The notes below the pieces were generated by a model. That model had not been told where the DNA came from. It saw only the letters and a program-made list of their open reading frames with translations, and searched no databases. From contig CM074764.1 in the NCBI GenBank assembly GCA_037355855.1, positions 2,232,001 to 2,296,000 on the forward strand: DNA of 64,000 nucleotides, given 5' to 3'. The DNA is from Pseudo-nitzschia pungens. Its lineage: Eukaryota; Bacillariophyta; Bacillariophyceae; Bacillariales; Bacillariaceae. Below, in pieces: positions 1 to 10,392 of this stretch. The position numbers and the translations under genes were made by a program. Each line of letters begins with the position of its first letter. Within the stretch, counting starts at the first letter, position 1.

Positions 1-294
1 GCGCTACAACCCTTAACCCTAATGGTATTAGCGCTAGCTCGCTTAGTAACTGTTTGGGTCAGGTATCCGGTCATAGTACATATTATACACCAATGACCCG
101 ACCCCGGCGGTAGCATAGTATCTTAGCATGGTATCATGGTAGGTTAGCATCTCCAGTATTTCGTAGCATTAGCAACCCTAACCCTGTAGCATTTAGCTAC
201 ACCATAATAGGTGCTTTACTCGGGGTACGTACGATTGGTACAAATCGTACGCGACGGCCCTAGTAACTTCTGGTAGCATCCATACTAAGCAGGG

Positions 295-580
295 GATACA
301 GCGCTACAGCGCTGCAGGGGATACAGCGCTACGATACAGCGCTACAGGAGGGGATACAGCGCTATGATACAGCGCTACAGGAGGGGATACAGCGCTACAG
401 CGCTGCAGGGGATACAGCGCTACGATACAGCGCTACAGGAGGGGATACAGCGCTGCAGGGGATACAGCGCTACGATACAGCGCTACAGGGGATACAGCGC
501 TACAGGAGGGGATACAGCGCTGCAGGGGATACAGCGCTGCAGCGCTGCAGGGGATACAGCGCTACAGCGCTACAGGGGAT
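295..580. repeat. GATACAGCGCTACAG minisatellite
   Basis: Many imperfect copies of GATACAGCGCTACAG, interspersed with GGAGGG and CAGCGCTGCAGGG variants. A second short block of the same unit lies at about 1213-1275 in the next ~690-bp repeat. The AGCGCT and CTGCAG cores are palindromic. Confidence 0.85.
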
Positions 581-1010
581 GAGCGCAGCTCAGCTCTGTA
601 TCGTATCGTGACAGCGCTCCGCTAACTCGTAAAATAACAGAGCTCTGTAGCTCCAGTACTGTATTCTACGGGTAGCGTAGTGTGTGCGGAGTAGCGTAGC
701 GTAGCTCCGCTTAATTAGATTCAAAGGTGTGCTAGCGCGTTAACTGTTTGGGTCAGGCGTCCGGTCATAGTACATATTGTACGCCAGTGACCCGACCCCG
801 GCGGTAGCATAGTATCTTAGCATGGTAGCATGGTAGGTTAGCATCTCCAGTATTTCGTAGCATTATCAACCCTAACCTTGTAGCACTCAGCTACCGGTAC
901 ACTGTATTAGTACGGATGCTGTACCAAGGGTACGTACAACTAGTACAAATCGTACGCCACAACCCTAGTATCTTTGGAGTTAGAGCTACAGCGCTGCAGT
1001 ATCGCTACGA

Positions 1011-1210
1011 GCTGCTGCTTGCTGCTTGCAGTCCCCCCCCTGTATTATCGACGCGTTGCTGCTGCTTGCTGCTTGCTGTCCCCCCCTGTATTATCGACGC
1101 GTTGCTGCTGCTTGCTGCTTGCAGTCCCCCCCCCCCTGTATTATCGACGCGTTGCTGTTGCTTGCTGCTTGCAGTCCCCCCCCCCTGTATTATCGACGCG
1201 TTGCTGCTGC
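1011..1210. repeat. Four ~48-bp minisatellite units with poly-C tracts
   Basis: The motif TGTATTATCGACGCGTTGCT recurs at 1041, 1087, 1137 and 1186 (spacings 46, 50, 49), each copy preceded by a poly-C run of 6-11 bases and followed by GCTGCTTGC copies. The spacing differences come largely from the length of the C run. It replaces the minisatellite seen in the first ~690-bp unit. Confidence 0.85.
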
Positions 1211-1659
1211 AGCGCTGCAGGGGATAGAGGGGATACAGCGCTACAGCGCTACAGGTGATACAGCGCTACAGGGGATCAGCGCAGCTCAGCTCTGTATCGT
1301 ATCGTTCCGATAACTCGTAGATAATAGAGCTCTGTAGCTCCAGTACTGTATTCTACGGGTAGCGTACGGAGTAGCGTAGTAGCGTAGCTCCGCTTATTAA
1401 TTACAGTAAATTCAAAGGTGTGCTAGCGCGTTAACTGTTTGGGTCAGGCGTCCGGTCATAGTACATATTGTACACCAGTGACCCGACCCCGGCGGTAGCA
1501 TAGTATCTTAGCATGGTAGCATGGTAGGTTAGCATCTCCAGTATTTCGTAGCATTATCAACCCTAACCTTGTAGCACTCAGCTACCGGTACACTGTATTA
1601 GTACGGATGCTATACCCGGGGTATGTACAACTGGTACAAATCGTACGCGACAAGCCTGG

Positions 1660-4600
1660 GTCAAAATGGTCGAAAATCAGTTATTAGACGTATTTTTGTC
1701 GCGAGGTGGGGGGGGGTTGCGAAAAACTTGGAAGAAACCTCGCGAAAATCAAGGTTAAGGTTGCGCGTGGCATAATTTAGGCTTGATTTTCTCGAAAATA
1801 GGTCGCGTTGGGTCGCGTTGGGTCGCGTGACAGTTATTAGACGTAATTCCACCATTATCACCTTCCAAAACATTGGACCCCAACGTAGAGCTGCCTTTAT
1901 GTCCAGGTCCAAGCACAACTCCCGTCAATTTGTCAAGAGCAATGCAAGTGTGGCGCTTTTTGCTGAACATTGTTTGAATGAATCCAAGCTCCTGCCCTGT
2001 GATCTTTTTAATCGGCGCATGAAGAATGTCTGTCCCTCAAGTTTTTCCTATCTTGCCAACAACAAGCATGAAGCTTCTGACTGCTCATGGCTTCAGCCTG
2101 GTGGCACAGGGTTTTCCATTGATCAACTGTTCAGTTCCCACAAGATTGCCCATGGGGCTGATCCTTCTGGTCTTGGAAGATGGTCCTTTGTTAAGTTTCA
2201 GGGCAGGGATGGCTACACTGTCACTATGTTTTCTGCTTACTGCCCTGTTGAAAATGACAGGGATCTTGGTTCAGTCTGGAATCAACAGTACCGCTACTTT
2301 CAGGCAGCTGAAAATCTTTTCAGCCCCAATCCATGCATTCTTTTTCACAGGGATTTGACTGCTGCCCTTCGGGTCTGCCTGGGTGCAGGTGACCAGGTCA
2401 TTGTTGGGATTGACCAGAATGCTGATGTCAGGACTGATGGCTTGTCTTTTGAGCTCCAGGCTCTGGGTTTCAGAGAGGCCATTCTTACCATGCATAGTAA
2501 GTCTTCTCCTCCTGCCACTCACAACAGAAACACTACCAGAACACCAATTGATGCCATTTGGGTCTCTGAGAATGTTGATGTTCTCAGGGCTGGGTATTGT
2601 CCCTTTGGTGGTGCCCAGGGTATGGAATCTGACCATAGAATGCTTTGGATTGAAGTCTGTAATTGCAGCCTCATGGGCAAACATCTGCCACCTCCTGTGA
2701 GATTCTCTCTTTCCAAACTCCAGTCCTCCCACCCTCATCTGCGCCAACGGTATTTCAAGCGAGTGAGGCACAGCTTTCTCAAGGCTGGAGTGTTTTCTCT
2801 CCAAGCTAAGCTGGAGCACCTACTGGCTCAGTTTCAGTCTGGGGATATTTCTGTGCGCGCTGATCTCATCACCACATATGAAGTACTCCATGAAACTTCC
2901 ACCTCTCTCAGGCTCTCTGTTGAACAAAACCTCTGCCACACTAGAGCTGGTCTGGTTCCATGGTCCCCGCAGCTGCAAGTCTATCGTGATACAATTGACT
3001 TTTGGAGGCGTGTTGTTAAGTTGAGACAGGGTGTGTCCACCAGTCATACTGTTTTGAAACGGCTGGCATGCAAGCTTTCTCTCTACAAAGGAGAACACAG
3101 TGACCTTTCCAGTGCTCTCCTCCATCTGAAACAAGCTTACAAGCAATACCGGGCAGTGAAGAAATTGGCCCCCTCATGGAGAGACTCCTTCAATCAAGGC
3201 CTGGTGGATGCACTTCTTGCTGAAGGCAAGCCTCACAACCAGAATGCTTCCCAGATTCGTGCCAGGATGCGCAGGGAACGTCTTCAAAGAGAGCTTGGTC
3301 TTGCTGCTCGGTCTATTCGGGGACGTGTCAACAAGTCAGCAGTCTTGCGAGCTATTGCAGTTGGCCATGATGGTGTTGAACAGGTCTTGGAATCTCAGTC
3401 TACTATGGTACCAGCTATGGCTGCATCCAATGTCCGGCGTCAGCAACAATGTCTCGGCACTCCTTCCATGAATCCCTCCTTCATTCAAGATTTCGGCTAC
3501 CTAGGCACAGCCCATGCTTCTGCTCAAGTTCTTGATGGCACATACATTCCTCCTCCTGCCACTGACAAATACCTTTCTGAATTTCTTTCCTGTCTCAAAG
3601 TCCCTGACTCTATACTGAGTTTGCCCCCCTTTGACTATTCAGTGTGTCCAGCTGACAATGCTGCTGCCTGGAAACGCCAGAGGGAACGCACAGCAAGTGA
3701 ACCTTCTTGTTTGAGTTTTTCCCACCACAAGGCTTTTGCCCTTGATCCCCAGTTGAACAAGTTTGATACTCTCCTGAGATCCGTCCCATTGATAGTTGGC
3801 TTCTCTCCTTCTGCTTGGCAGGTCATCACTGATGTTGAGATCTTCAAGAAACCTGGTGAATATAGAGTGGATAAGATGAGGCTTATTCAGCTGATGTCTC
3901 CTGAGTTCCAAATCAACAACAAGATGATTGGCAGACGCATTCTTGCCTATGCTGAACGTGCCAAGGCCGTGGCTGTTGATCAACATGGAAGCAGGAAACA
4001 CCACAAGGCCATCAACACCTGCCTGAACAAGAAGCTCATCTGTGATGTGTTGCGGCAGAAGCGCAGATCTGGTGCTGTTGCTATGAATGATGCCAAGGGC
4101 TGTTATGATAGGATATCTCATCCCATTGCAGGTCTCACTCTTCAGAGCTTTGGGGTTCCTGCACATGTGTGTGACGTTCTTCTGTCTACTCTGCAACATG
4201 CTAAGCACCACATCAAAACTGGTTTTGGTCGGTCCGGCCCTGTGTATGGTGATGAACCTGTTCCTCTCAGTGGTTGTGGCCAAGGCAATGGTATTGGTCC
4301 AACTCTTTGGGCTTTGGTGTCAACAATTGTCTTCCGAATGATGCAACAGGCTGGGCATGGTGTACATCTTATCACTTCATTGTCACTGCAATTGGTTTCT
4401 CTTGTGGGTTTTGCCTTTGTGGATGACACAGATTTGTTTTGTGCTGGCTCTGATTCCTCAACATCTGGTGAGGAATTGGCTGTTGATTTTCAGGAAGCTC
4501 TTGACCGATGGGCTGGAGGGATTATTGCCACTGGTGGTGCGATTGAACCTGCCAAATCCTTCTGTTATTTGATTGATTTCAAATGGAATGGATCCGGTTG

Positions 4601-7600
4601 GGACTATCGATCAATTGCTGACATGCCCGGTGACTTCTCTGTTGCTGACAAAAATGGCAATCGAGCTACCCTGGATCGGTTTGAAGTTGACCATGCTGAC
4701 AAGACCCTTGGGGTTTTTATCTCCATGGATGGCAATGAGGAAGCACAGATTGCTCACATGAAGTCCCAGTCTCAGTCTTTTGGCTCTCAACTCAAGGCTT
4801 CCAAGTGTGAGAAGCGCGCATCCCTCTACACCTTCAAGTATTCTTTCATGAAGTCTGTTGAATACCCCATGCCTGTCACGCAACTTGATGAGGCCACCTG
4901 GACAAAGATCATTCACCCAGCACTTGTTCCTGTGCTGAATAAAGCAGGGATGTCACGGACATTTCCCAGACATGTATTCTATGGTCCTTCCCTCTATCAA
5001 GGCTTTGGTTTCATTCATCCATATCTCCTCCAAGAGTTCAGTCATATTGCCACTCTCTTTCAGGAATCTGTCAGGTCCTCCCAAACTGGTCGGATTCTCA
5101 GGCTAACTGCTGAGTCTCTCCGGCTCGAACTTGGCATTCCTCTCCATCTTGGTGTCACACCATATCATCCTTTTGCTTCCTACGTCACTCCTTGCTGGTA
5201 CAAACATGTGTGGAAGTTTTTCTCTGTTCACCCTGTGAGCTTGTTTGAAGACTTCCCAGATCTCCCGCTGCTACGTTCCAATGACTGTTATCTCATGCAA
5301 GCCTTTGTCAACGCTGGCTTCAGAGGTGCTGACTTGTCTCTCTTGAACCACATTCGCATGTCACTCAGGGCTGTGTCCCTTTCTGATATTTGTACTCCAG
5401 ATGGGAAAAGACTCTCTCCCATGGCTTTCCAGCTGACATCCTCCAATCATTTGAGGGATCATCTTGACTGGCCTAGATGTCCTCCATCTTGGCCTCCAGC
5501 AGCACAGCGCTTATGGACTCAGGCTCTTCAAACCTGTTTTCTTCCCCCCTGTCCACCCCCTGCAGCCAGGGCACTGGCTCCTTCTTTTCACCTTGGGCAT
5601 TGGCTCTCTCCCCAGACAGCTTCTCTTTGGCCTTGGTTTATGTCTCTATCCACCAACAGAATATTCTTCAAAACTTCTACTGGCTGGATTGTGAGCATCT
5701 CCCAAGGCCGAGGCAGATATAGGGTCACTGCTGAAATCCTTTCTGACAAACCAGCCTGTGCTGTTGTGCTTGTCTGCCCTGTTATTTGCGGACAAGTTGC
5801 ACGCGTGGTTGGGTCCTCAGCTTTTGTTTCCGAACCTCCAGACATGGGTCCTCTCGAGTACAATCCATTTGATTCTCTTCCAGCTTCCCCTGCAGATGCC
5901 TTTGATGCACTCTGTGAGTCTCCAAGGGTACTTCTCCACAAATATTCCCTACCACAGGCTGGCTGTCAGCACCTTGTTGATGCTATCCAGAGTGGTACTG
6001 CCAGTGCTGTCTGTGATGGTTCATTTGATCCGGACCTTCTCAGAGGAACTTCTGCTTTCATTATGTCACCCAATACCTCCACCAAGTCTGCTTCCTTGTT
6101 CCTCACTGGCTGTAATTTTGTCAGTGGATCCCCTGAGGATCAGTCATCCTATAGGAGTGAACTGGCAGGTATCATTGGAGTTCTCACCTGTTGCACTGCT
6201 CTGGTGAGTATCTTTGATATTGCTTCTGGCTCTATCAACATTGCCCTTGATGGTGACACAGCTCTCAAACAGGCTCAGGGATCTTGGCCATTGGTTATTT
6301 CCCAGAAGTCTTTTGATTATGTTTATGTCATCAGAAACATGATTTCTGCCCTGCCAATTTCTGTGAACTTTCAATGGGTTCAGGGACATCAAGCTGGAAT
6401 CTTTCTTGATTGGTGGGCCCTTCGCAATCATCAGGTTGACAGCATGGCCAAGGCCTTTCTCTCTGTCCATAGAGCTTCTGCCCATCACTACCCCAGACTT
6501 GTGTTTGAGCCTTGGGCATTTTCTCTCAATGGATGCAAGTGTTCAAGGTTTGATCAGAATGCTTTGCATGTTGCTATTTCTGGTCCTCCTCTTCTCCAAT
6601 ACTGGCAGACCCACCATGATATTCCCATTCCACAACCTGTTTTGAGTTCCATCCATTGGTGTGCCCATCTGTCTGCCTTCAAGCGTCTACCTCCTGGCAT
6701 GCAAAGGTGGTTTGTCAAGTTTGCTTCTGGATGCATTGGTGTTGGCAACCAACTCCTCCACTACCAGTATCAGGATCACTCCCGGTGCCCATTGTGTGAT
6801 GCAGACAACGAGAAGGTTTCTCATGTGCTCTCCTGCAAGGACACTGGGGCAGTACAGCACAGTGTGTCCGCTTTCAAGGGACCACTGCAGAAGAGGCTTG
6901 AAGTTGAACAAACTGATCCCTCATTGGTGGCTGCCATTGTGGATCTTCTCACAAGAGTTCGGAAGGGCCAGAACATTTATCCATCATCCTACTCCCCTGC
7001 AATTGCCACAGCTGTCAGGGCACAGAGGACAATTGGTTGGCACAACTGGCTTCTTGGTAGGTGGTCTCCTCGCTGGTACCAAATCCAGGCTGACTACTAC
7101 TCCCACATTGGAAGCAAGCGTTCTCCCAAACGCTGGGCCACAGCTATCATCCATCAGTTCTTTCTTACCTCCTGGGATCTTTGGACATATAGGAATGAAC
7201 GACTCCATGGTCCTGGGGGTACCCTTGATGCTGAACAACACCAATCTCTTGATGCTTCCATCACCTCAGAATTGGCAATTGGTGCAGCTGGTGCACTTCC
7301 CCAGTCACACTCCCTGTTACAAACCCCTTTCCAAGTCCTACAAGGTTACACCCTGACTGCCAAGAGGCAGTGGCTTGCAACCATCCACCTTGCCAGGAAG
7401 CAGTATGCAGCGCCTGTCCCACCAGTGCAGCCATACCAACAAGAGGCTGCTCTTCTCAGAGCCTGGCTTACTGGACCTCAGGGTTGATTACACTTTGTAC
7501 CTTCGGTTTTGTCTTCTGTTCCTGCTTCTTCTCCTGCCCCATCCCTTTTGCTACTGGTTTGAATCCCAATATCATCCCATCTCACTGTATCTCAAGTCCC

Positions 7601-7770
7601 TATTTTGTGGGACTTGTTTGTCTTTTCCCTGCTTGATGTTCAAGGTTTGTTTGAAAATTTGTCGTTCTGCCACTTGGGGTCCTGACTCTCTGATGGAGGC
7701 GACGTTAAAGTCTGGTTACAGACTGAGTAATTTAGTTTCACCTTTGGTGATTAAAGTTATTTAAATACGT
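1660..7770 (+). mobile_element. Non-LTR (LINE-type) retrotransposon
   Basis: A single long ORF with endonuclease, reverse transcriptase and RNase H, no LTRs and a short AT-rich 3' end (TTAAATACGTATATTAATTAATT near 7760-7787) identify a LINE. The element starts somewhere after the ~690-bp repeat array ends (about 1655); its 5' leader holds a 10-bp unit GGGTCGCGTT repeated near 1800-1828 and a 15-bp direct repeat CAGTTATTAGACGTA at 1678 and 1831. I could not identify target-site duplications, so both ends are approximate. Confidence 0.85.
1818..7487 (+). CDS. LINE polyprotein: endonuclease, reverse transcriptase, RNase H, zinc knuckle
   Basis: The uninterrupted 1889-codon frame would copy the element's RNA at a nicked chromosomal target. 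Residues ~1-270 look like an APE-type endonuclease, with an AEHCLNE segment, GIDQNAD and a terminal SDHR. Residues ~650-900 are the reverse transcriptase, with DAKGCYD, GQGNGIGP and the catalytic FVDD (near nt 4410). Residues ~1395-1560 are an RNase H (CDGSF, a conserved RSELAG glutamate, ALDGDTA, VQGHQ). A C-x2-C-x8-H-x3-C finger lies near residue 1656. The frame opens after a stop at about 1773 and its first ATG is at 1899, which is already inside the endonuclease fold, so the copy may be slightly 5'-truncated or start on a non-AUG codon. There are no internal stops, so it may be recent. Confidence 0.85.
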   Translation: MGRVTVIRRNSTIITFQNIGPQRRAAFMSRSKHNSRQFVKSNASVALFAEHCLNESKLLPCDLFNRRMKNVCPSSFSYLANNKHEASDCSWLQPGGTGFSIDQLFSSHKIAHGADPSGLGRWSFVKFQGRDGYTVTMFSAYCPVENDRDLGSVWNQQYRYFQAAENLFSPNPCILFHRDLTAALRVCLGAGDQVIVGIDQNADVRTDGLSFELQALGFREAILTMHSKSSPPATHNRNTTRTPIDAIWVSENVDVLRAGYCPFGGAQGMESDHRMLWIEVCNCSLMGKHLPPPVRFSLSKLQSSHPHLRQRYFKRVRHSFLKAGVFSLQAKLEHLLAQFQSGDISVRADLITTYEVLHETSTSLRLSVEQNLCHTRAGLVPWSPQLQVYRDTIDFWRRVVKLRQGVSTSHTVLKRLACKLSLYKGEHSDLSSALLHLKQAYKQYRAVKKLAPSWRDSFNQGLVDALLAEGKPHNQNASQIRARMRRERLQRELGLAARSIRGRVNKSAVLRAIAVGHDGVEQVLESQSTMVPAMAASNVRRQQQCLGTPSMNPSFIQDFGYLGTAHASAQVLDGTYIPPPATDKYLSEFLSCLKVPDSILSLPPFDYSVCPADNAAAWKRQRERTASEPSCLSFSHHKAFALDPQLNKFDTLLRSVPLIVGFSPSAWQVITDVEIFKKPGEYRVDKMRLIQLMSPEFQINNKMIGRRILAYAERAKAVAVDQHGSRKHHKAINTCLNKKLICDVLRQKRRSGAVAMNDAKGCYDRISHPIAGLTLQSFGVPAHVCDVLLSTLQHAKHHIKTGFGRSGPVYGDEPVPLSGCGQGNGIGPTLWALVSTIVFRMMQQAGHGVHLITSLSLQLVSLVGFAFVDDTDLFCAGSDSSTSGEELAVDFQEALDRWAGGIIATGGAIEPAKSFCYLIDFKWNGSGWDYRSIADMPGDFSVADKNGNRATLDRFEVDHADKTLGVFISMDGNEEAQIAHMKSQSQSFGSQLKASKCEKRASLYTFKYSFMKSVEYPMPVTQLDEATWTKIIHPALVPVLNKAGMSRTFPRHVFYGPSLYQGFGFIHPYLLQEFSHIATLFQESVRSSQTGRILRLTAESLRLELGIPLHLGVTPYHPFASYVTPCWYKHVWKFFSVHPVSLFEDFPDLPLLRSNDCYLMQAFVNAGFRGADLSLLNHIRMSLRAVSLSDICTPDGKRLSPMAFQLTSSNHLRDHLDWPRCPPSWPPAAQRLWTQALQTCFLPPCPPPAARALAPSFHLGHWLSPQTASLWPWFMSLSTNRIFFKTSTGWIVSISQGRGRYRVTAEILSDKPACAVVLVCPVICGQVARVVGSSAFVSEPPDMGPLEYNPFDSLPASPADAFDALCESPRVLLHKYSLPQAGCQHLVDAIQSGTASAVCDGSFDPDLLRGTSAFIMSPNTSTKSASLFLTGCNFVSGSPEDQSSYRSELAGIIGVLTCCTALVSIFDIASGSINIALDGDTALKQAQGSWPLVISQKSFDYVYVIRNMISALPISVNFQWVQGHQAGIFLDWWALRNHQVDSMAKAFLSVHRASAHHYPRLVFEPWAFSLNGCKCSRFDQNALHVAISGPPLLQYWQTHHDIPIPQPVLSSIHWCAHLSAFKRLPPGMQRWFVKFASGCIGVGNQLLHYQYQDHSRCPLCDADNEKVSHVLSCKDTGAVQHSVSAFKGPLQKRLEVEQTDPSLVAAIVDLLTRVRKGQNIYPSSYSPAIATAVRAQRTIGWHNWLLGRWSPRWYQIQADYYSHIGSKRSPKRWATAIIHQFFLTSWDLWTYRNERLHGPGGTLDAEQHQSLDASITSELAIGAAGALPQSHSLLQTPFQVLQGYTLTAKRQWLATIHLARKQYAAPVPPVQPYQQEAALLRAWLTGPQG

Positions 7771-7781
7771 ATATTAATTAA

Positions 7782-10124
7782 TTAATTGTCTTTGCGAATT
7801 GCTTTGATCAGACGTGTCATTGACATGTCCCCATGGACACGCCCAATCTTATTGCATGTTGTGTTCAGATCATTACCACGATCCAGCAAGCGTTCTACAG
7901 TAATCCAGATAAGCTTCCTCCTTGCATATTTATACTTGCACCAGCCTCTCTCTTGTCTTGTGAACTCTCTTGCTGGTTTCCTTCCGCCAATACCATTCTG
8001 ATACTCGTCCCACATTGCTTCGATAGTTCGGGGATGTGGATGTAGAGTAGCAGGGCGAGCCCCCTCTGGGATGCCTAGTGCTGGTGCTCTTCTTGGTGCA
8101 GCACCAGCACCTCCTCCACCTTCTCCTCACCTTGCAGGAGCCATTGATAGACCACAGGTAATGCCTGTCAGCATTCGCATTTGTCGCTTAATATCTGCGA
8201 AGCTCTGCTAACTGGTGGTTCCAGTTCTCTGTTACAATCGTTAGAACAGAACAGATCTTTGCAAAAATAGCGTTCCTCCACTGCTGTCCTCCTGTTGCAA
8301 ATCCACCACCTCTATCCTCTAAATCATCAGGAGGGACTTCATCCATGAACACGATGTCATCCTGGTTCGAAGGAATGACACGAATCTTCTCAATTGGATT
8401 CCCCTCGATTTCGTTTTCAATGAGTTCATATCTATTGACAATTGCTTGCCTTAATCCGTGGGGAACTAACTCAGCAGCAGCAGCATCATAACATGCCCAA
8501 AGCAAGGGCTTTGCAAGGATAACTGCCACTCCACTCCCAAACGCCCCTCAAATTGCTGGTGTTACCGACGCACAGAGCCAGGCGCTTGTAAGCCCACTAC
8601 CATCCTTCTCTTTGTATAAACAGACGCCTCTGTGACAGAGTTTGCTTCCAGCATTAATATCAGGCCAGTCTAACTGAATATCAGCATACCTATCTTGCAT
8701 TGACCTTGTCTTCCATCGAGCTCTGTAATTGACGTCATCCTTAGCAGCACCCGACCGACGCGCCAGGGTAGTGGCCCACTTCTTAACTGAATGGGTACCA
8801 AGCTGCTTATCTCCTGCAAATCAAAAATGCCTTCCAAACAGTACTTTCTTCATTGCTTTTTGGTATACAAGCTTGCATGTTTCTGCCTCCTTGTCCTGTG
8901 CCTGTGTTGTCGATTCTGCGGAACTCTCTCCCTCAGCAAAGAGCCACTGGCTCAGGTGCCCTCCTCCTACAATTAGCCAAGTCTCTAGGTAGACAGCGAG
9001 GCCCAACAGTACACAGAATCGATGGTCCATTGCGCCCATGAGAAGCTGGAGGGGACAGTCCTTCTCCTCTTGAACGTTCTTTGACCACCGCATCCGCACC
9101 ATAAGATATCCTGGATATGTTAGACTCTCTTGCAGGCTTGCCTTGTTCATGTGGGATGTATCATCTCCTCTTACAATTAGATCGAGCTGGAACTTCAGCA
9201 TGGCTTGGTGTCTCAGCCTTGGAAGTGTGTACACCCCTGATAACAGCTCCAGCAGCTGAACAAACTCGTCATGGGTGAATGCTCGGTCGGCTTGTCCCTT
9301 TCGTCCAAGCATATGAGCTTCCTTCCTCTTTACAGCTTTGATTAGATTGTTGATTCTTTTTGACTTAGTGGGGCTCCCTTCCTCTGTAACTTCATTCCAG
9401 GTTGAAGTGTTTGGCATGAAATAACTCACTGCTTTCTTCCAGAACTCTATGGTTGAGTTGAAGATCGAGCGTAGTAAGGATTGTCCTCCGGCGTTGGATC
9501 CTCTAGTCCAAATGACTTGTAACACATCCACCTGTAAATGTCGTCCGGAGTGAGGAGGGACAGTTCCAGATTTGTAAAGACTTTGTTGCTTGGTTGGACT
9601 ATTCCTGTAAAGTGTGTCATCAGCTCAAGCAGCATGGAGTGGTGTCTTAGCAGCTGTGTTGGAGTGTTCACATCATTCGGAAGATTTGGTGGACCATGAT
9701 TTGGACGCCGTGGAAAGGATCGACGTGGAGGTTGAGCACGTCCAGGAGGTGCTGGTAGTAATTCCCTATGAGTATCATCAGGTTCATCATCTTCTTCAGG
9801 GGTCCTTCTTCTTCATCCGCAGCATCGGCAGGAGCTTCTTCTTCTTCCTCACCATCATTAGTACGTTGTTGCTGTTGACGCAGGAGCTGCCGGTCCACGA
9901 CGAGGTGCTGCTGGTGCTCCTGCTGCTGCGTGCAGCCTTGCACGCCTTTCCCTTTGCCTTATGGCTCTTGGATTCATTGAAAGCTGCTGTCGGGGCATGC
10001 TGCTTTTGCTGCTGTTGGTGTCATTGTTGCGTGTCTTTTTGTGAGCAACTAGTCCATTCGGAATTGTTTTAAATTGGCATCTGACAGAAATTTCTTTCAT
10101 ATTCATGGGAAACAAGGGAAACAA
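7782..10124 (-). pseudogene. Decayed Crypton-like tyrosine recombinase
   Basis: Read on the minus strand, pieces of one protein lie in order. They are a basic, Gln-rich and acidic N-terminus (10124 to about 9670), a core (9671-9447 then 9531-8824, a frame change near 9465), a C-terminal catalytic part (8820-8551) and a coiled/variable part (8529-8188). The last piece is WDEYQNGIGGRKPAREFT with an RRK segment (8015-7782), resembling the GCR1_C DNA-binding domain found in Crypton elements. Catalytic features are visible: an Arg in LIVRGDD, then HSVKKW where families usually have H-x-x-R, then RARW and RYADIQ with the likely nucleophilic Tyr. In-frame TGA stops at 8823-8821 and 8550-8548, other frame changes, and the Arg-to-Lys change show it is dead. 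The family assignment is from recall of diatom and oomycete relatives, not a search. Confidence 0.68.
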
Positions 10125-10139
10125 TCGATCCTTAATTTA

Positions 10140-10392
10140 AAAGTGCAACGGAAGGTTGCGCACCCCGTGTTAAAAGAATAAAAATCTACTATTACTGCAA
10201 TATTTACAGTGCAACCAGTACGGTATTCTTAACCATTGAAAATCAAAGGGCAAAACTGTACCCGCACCTCTCATATACAGGGGGGGCATTAAACCGTACT
10301 TATGTATACATACTACGTATTATGTGGTAGTGGTTGCATGGGCGCATAGCGCACGCAACTAAGGTTGCATTTTTGGTATACGGTACTAGTAC
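10140..10392. other. AT-rich spacer
   Basis: Non-coding sequence between the recombinase relic and the TIR element; a few GTAC and TACGTAT palindromes only. I see no gene. Confidence 0.6.

Larger units (their letters stand above)
1..1655. repeat. Array of ~690-bp tandem repeat units
   Basis: Three copies of the same unit are visible; the shared start TAACTGTTTGGGTC occurs at 47, 741 and 1432, giving periods of 694 and 691 bases. Each unit carries a conserved ~225-base block (TAACTGTTTGGG to about the CGTACGC-GAC motif) followed by a variable block of minisatellites and a GTAGCGTAGC-rich end. Short telomere-like runs (AACCCTAACCC) occur near 9-22 and 172-185. The same unit occurs once in reverse complement at about 25361-25830. 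It has no coding content; the small ORFs here are products of the repeats. It could be a subtelomeric satellite or tandem LTR-like copies of an unknown element. Confidence 0.85.

Noticed and set aside
364..1313. Several plus-strand ORFs of 72-103 codons
   Set aside because: They translate minisatellite units in different frames (repeated GYSATALQ and CCLLLAVPP); no start context or unique sequence.
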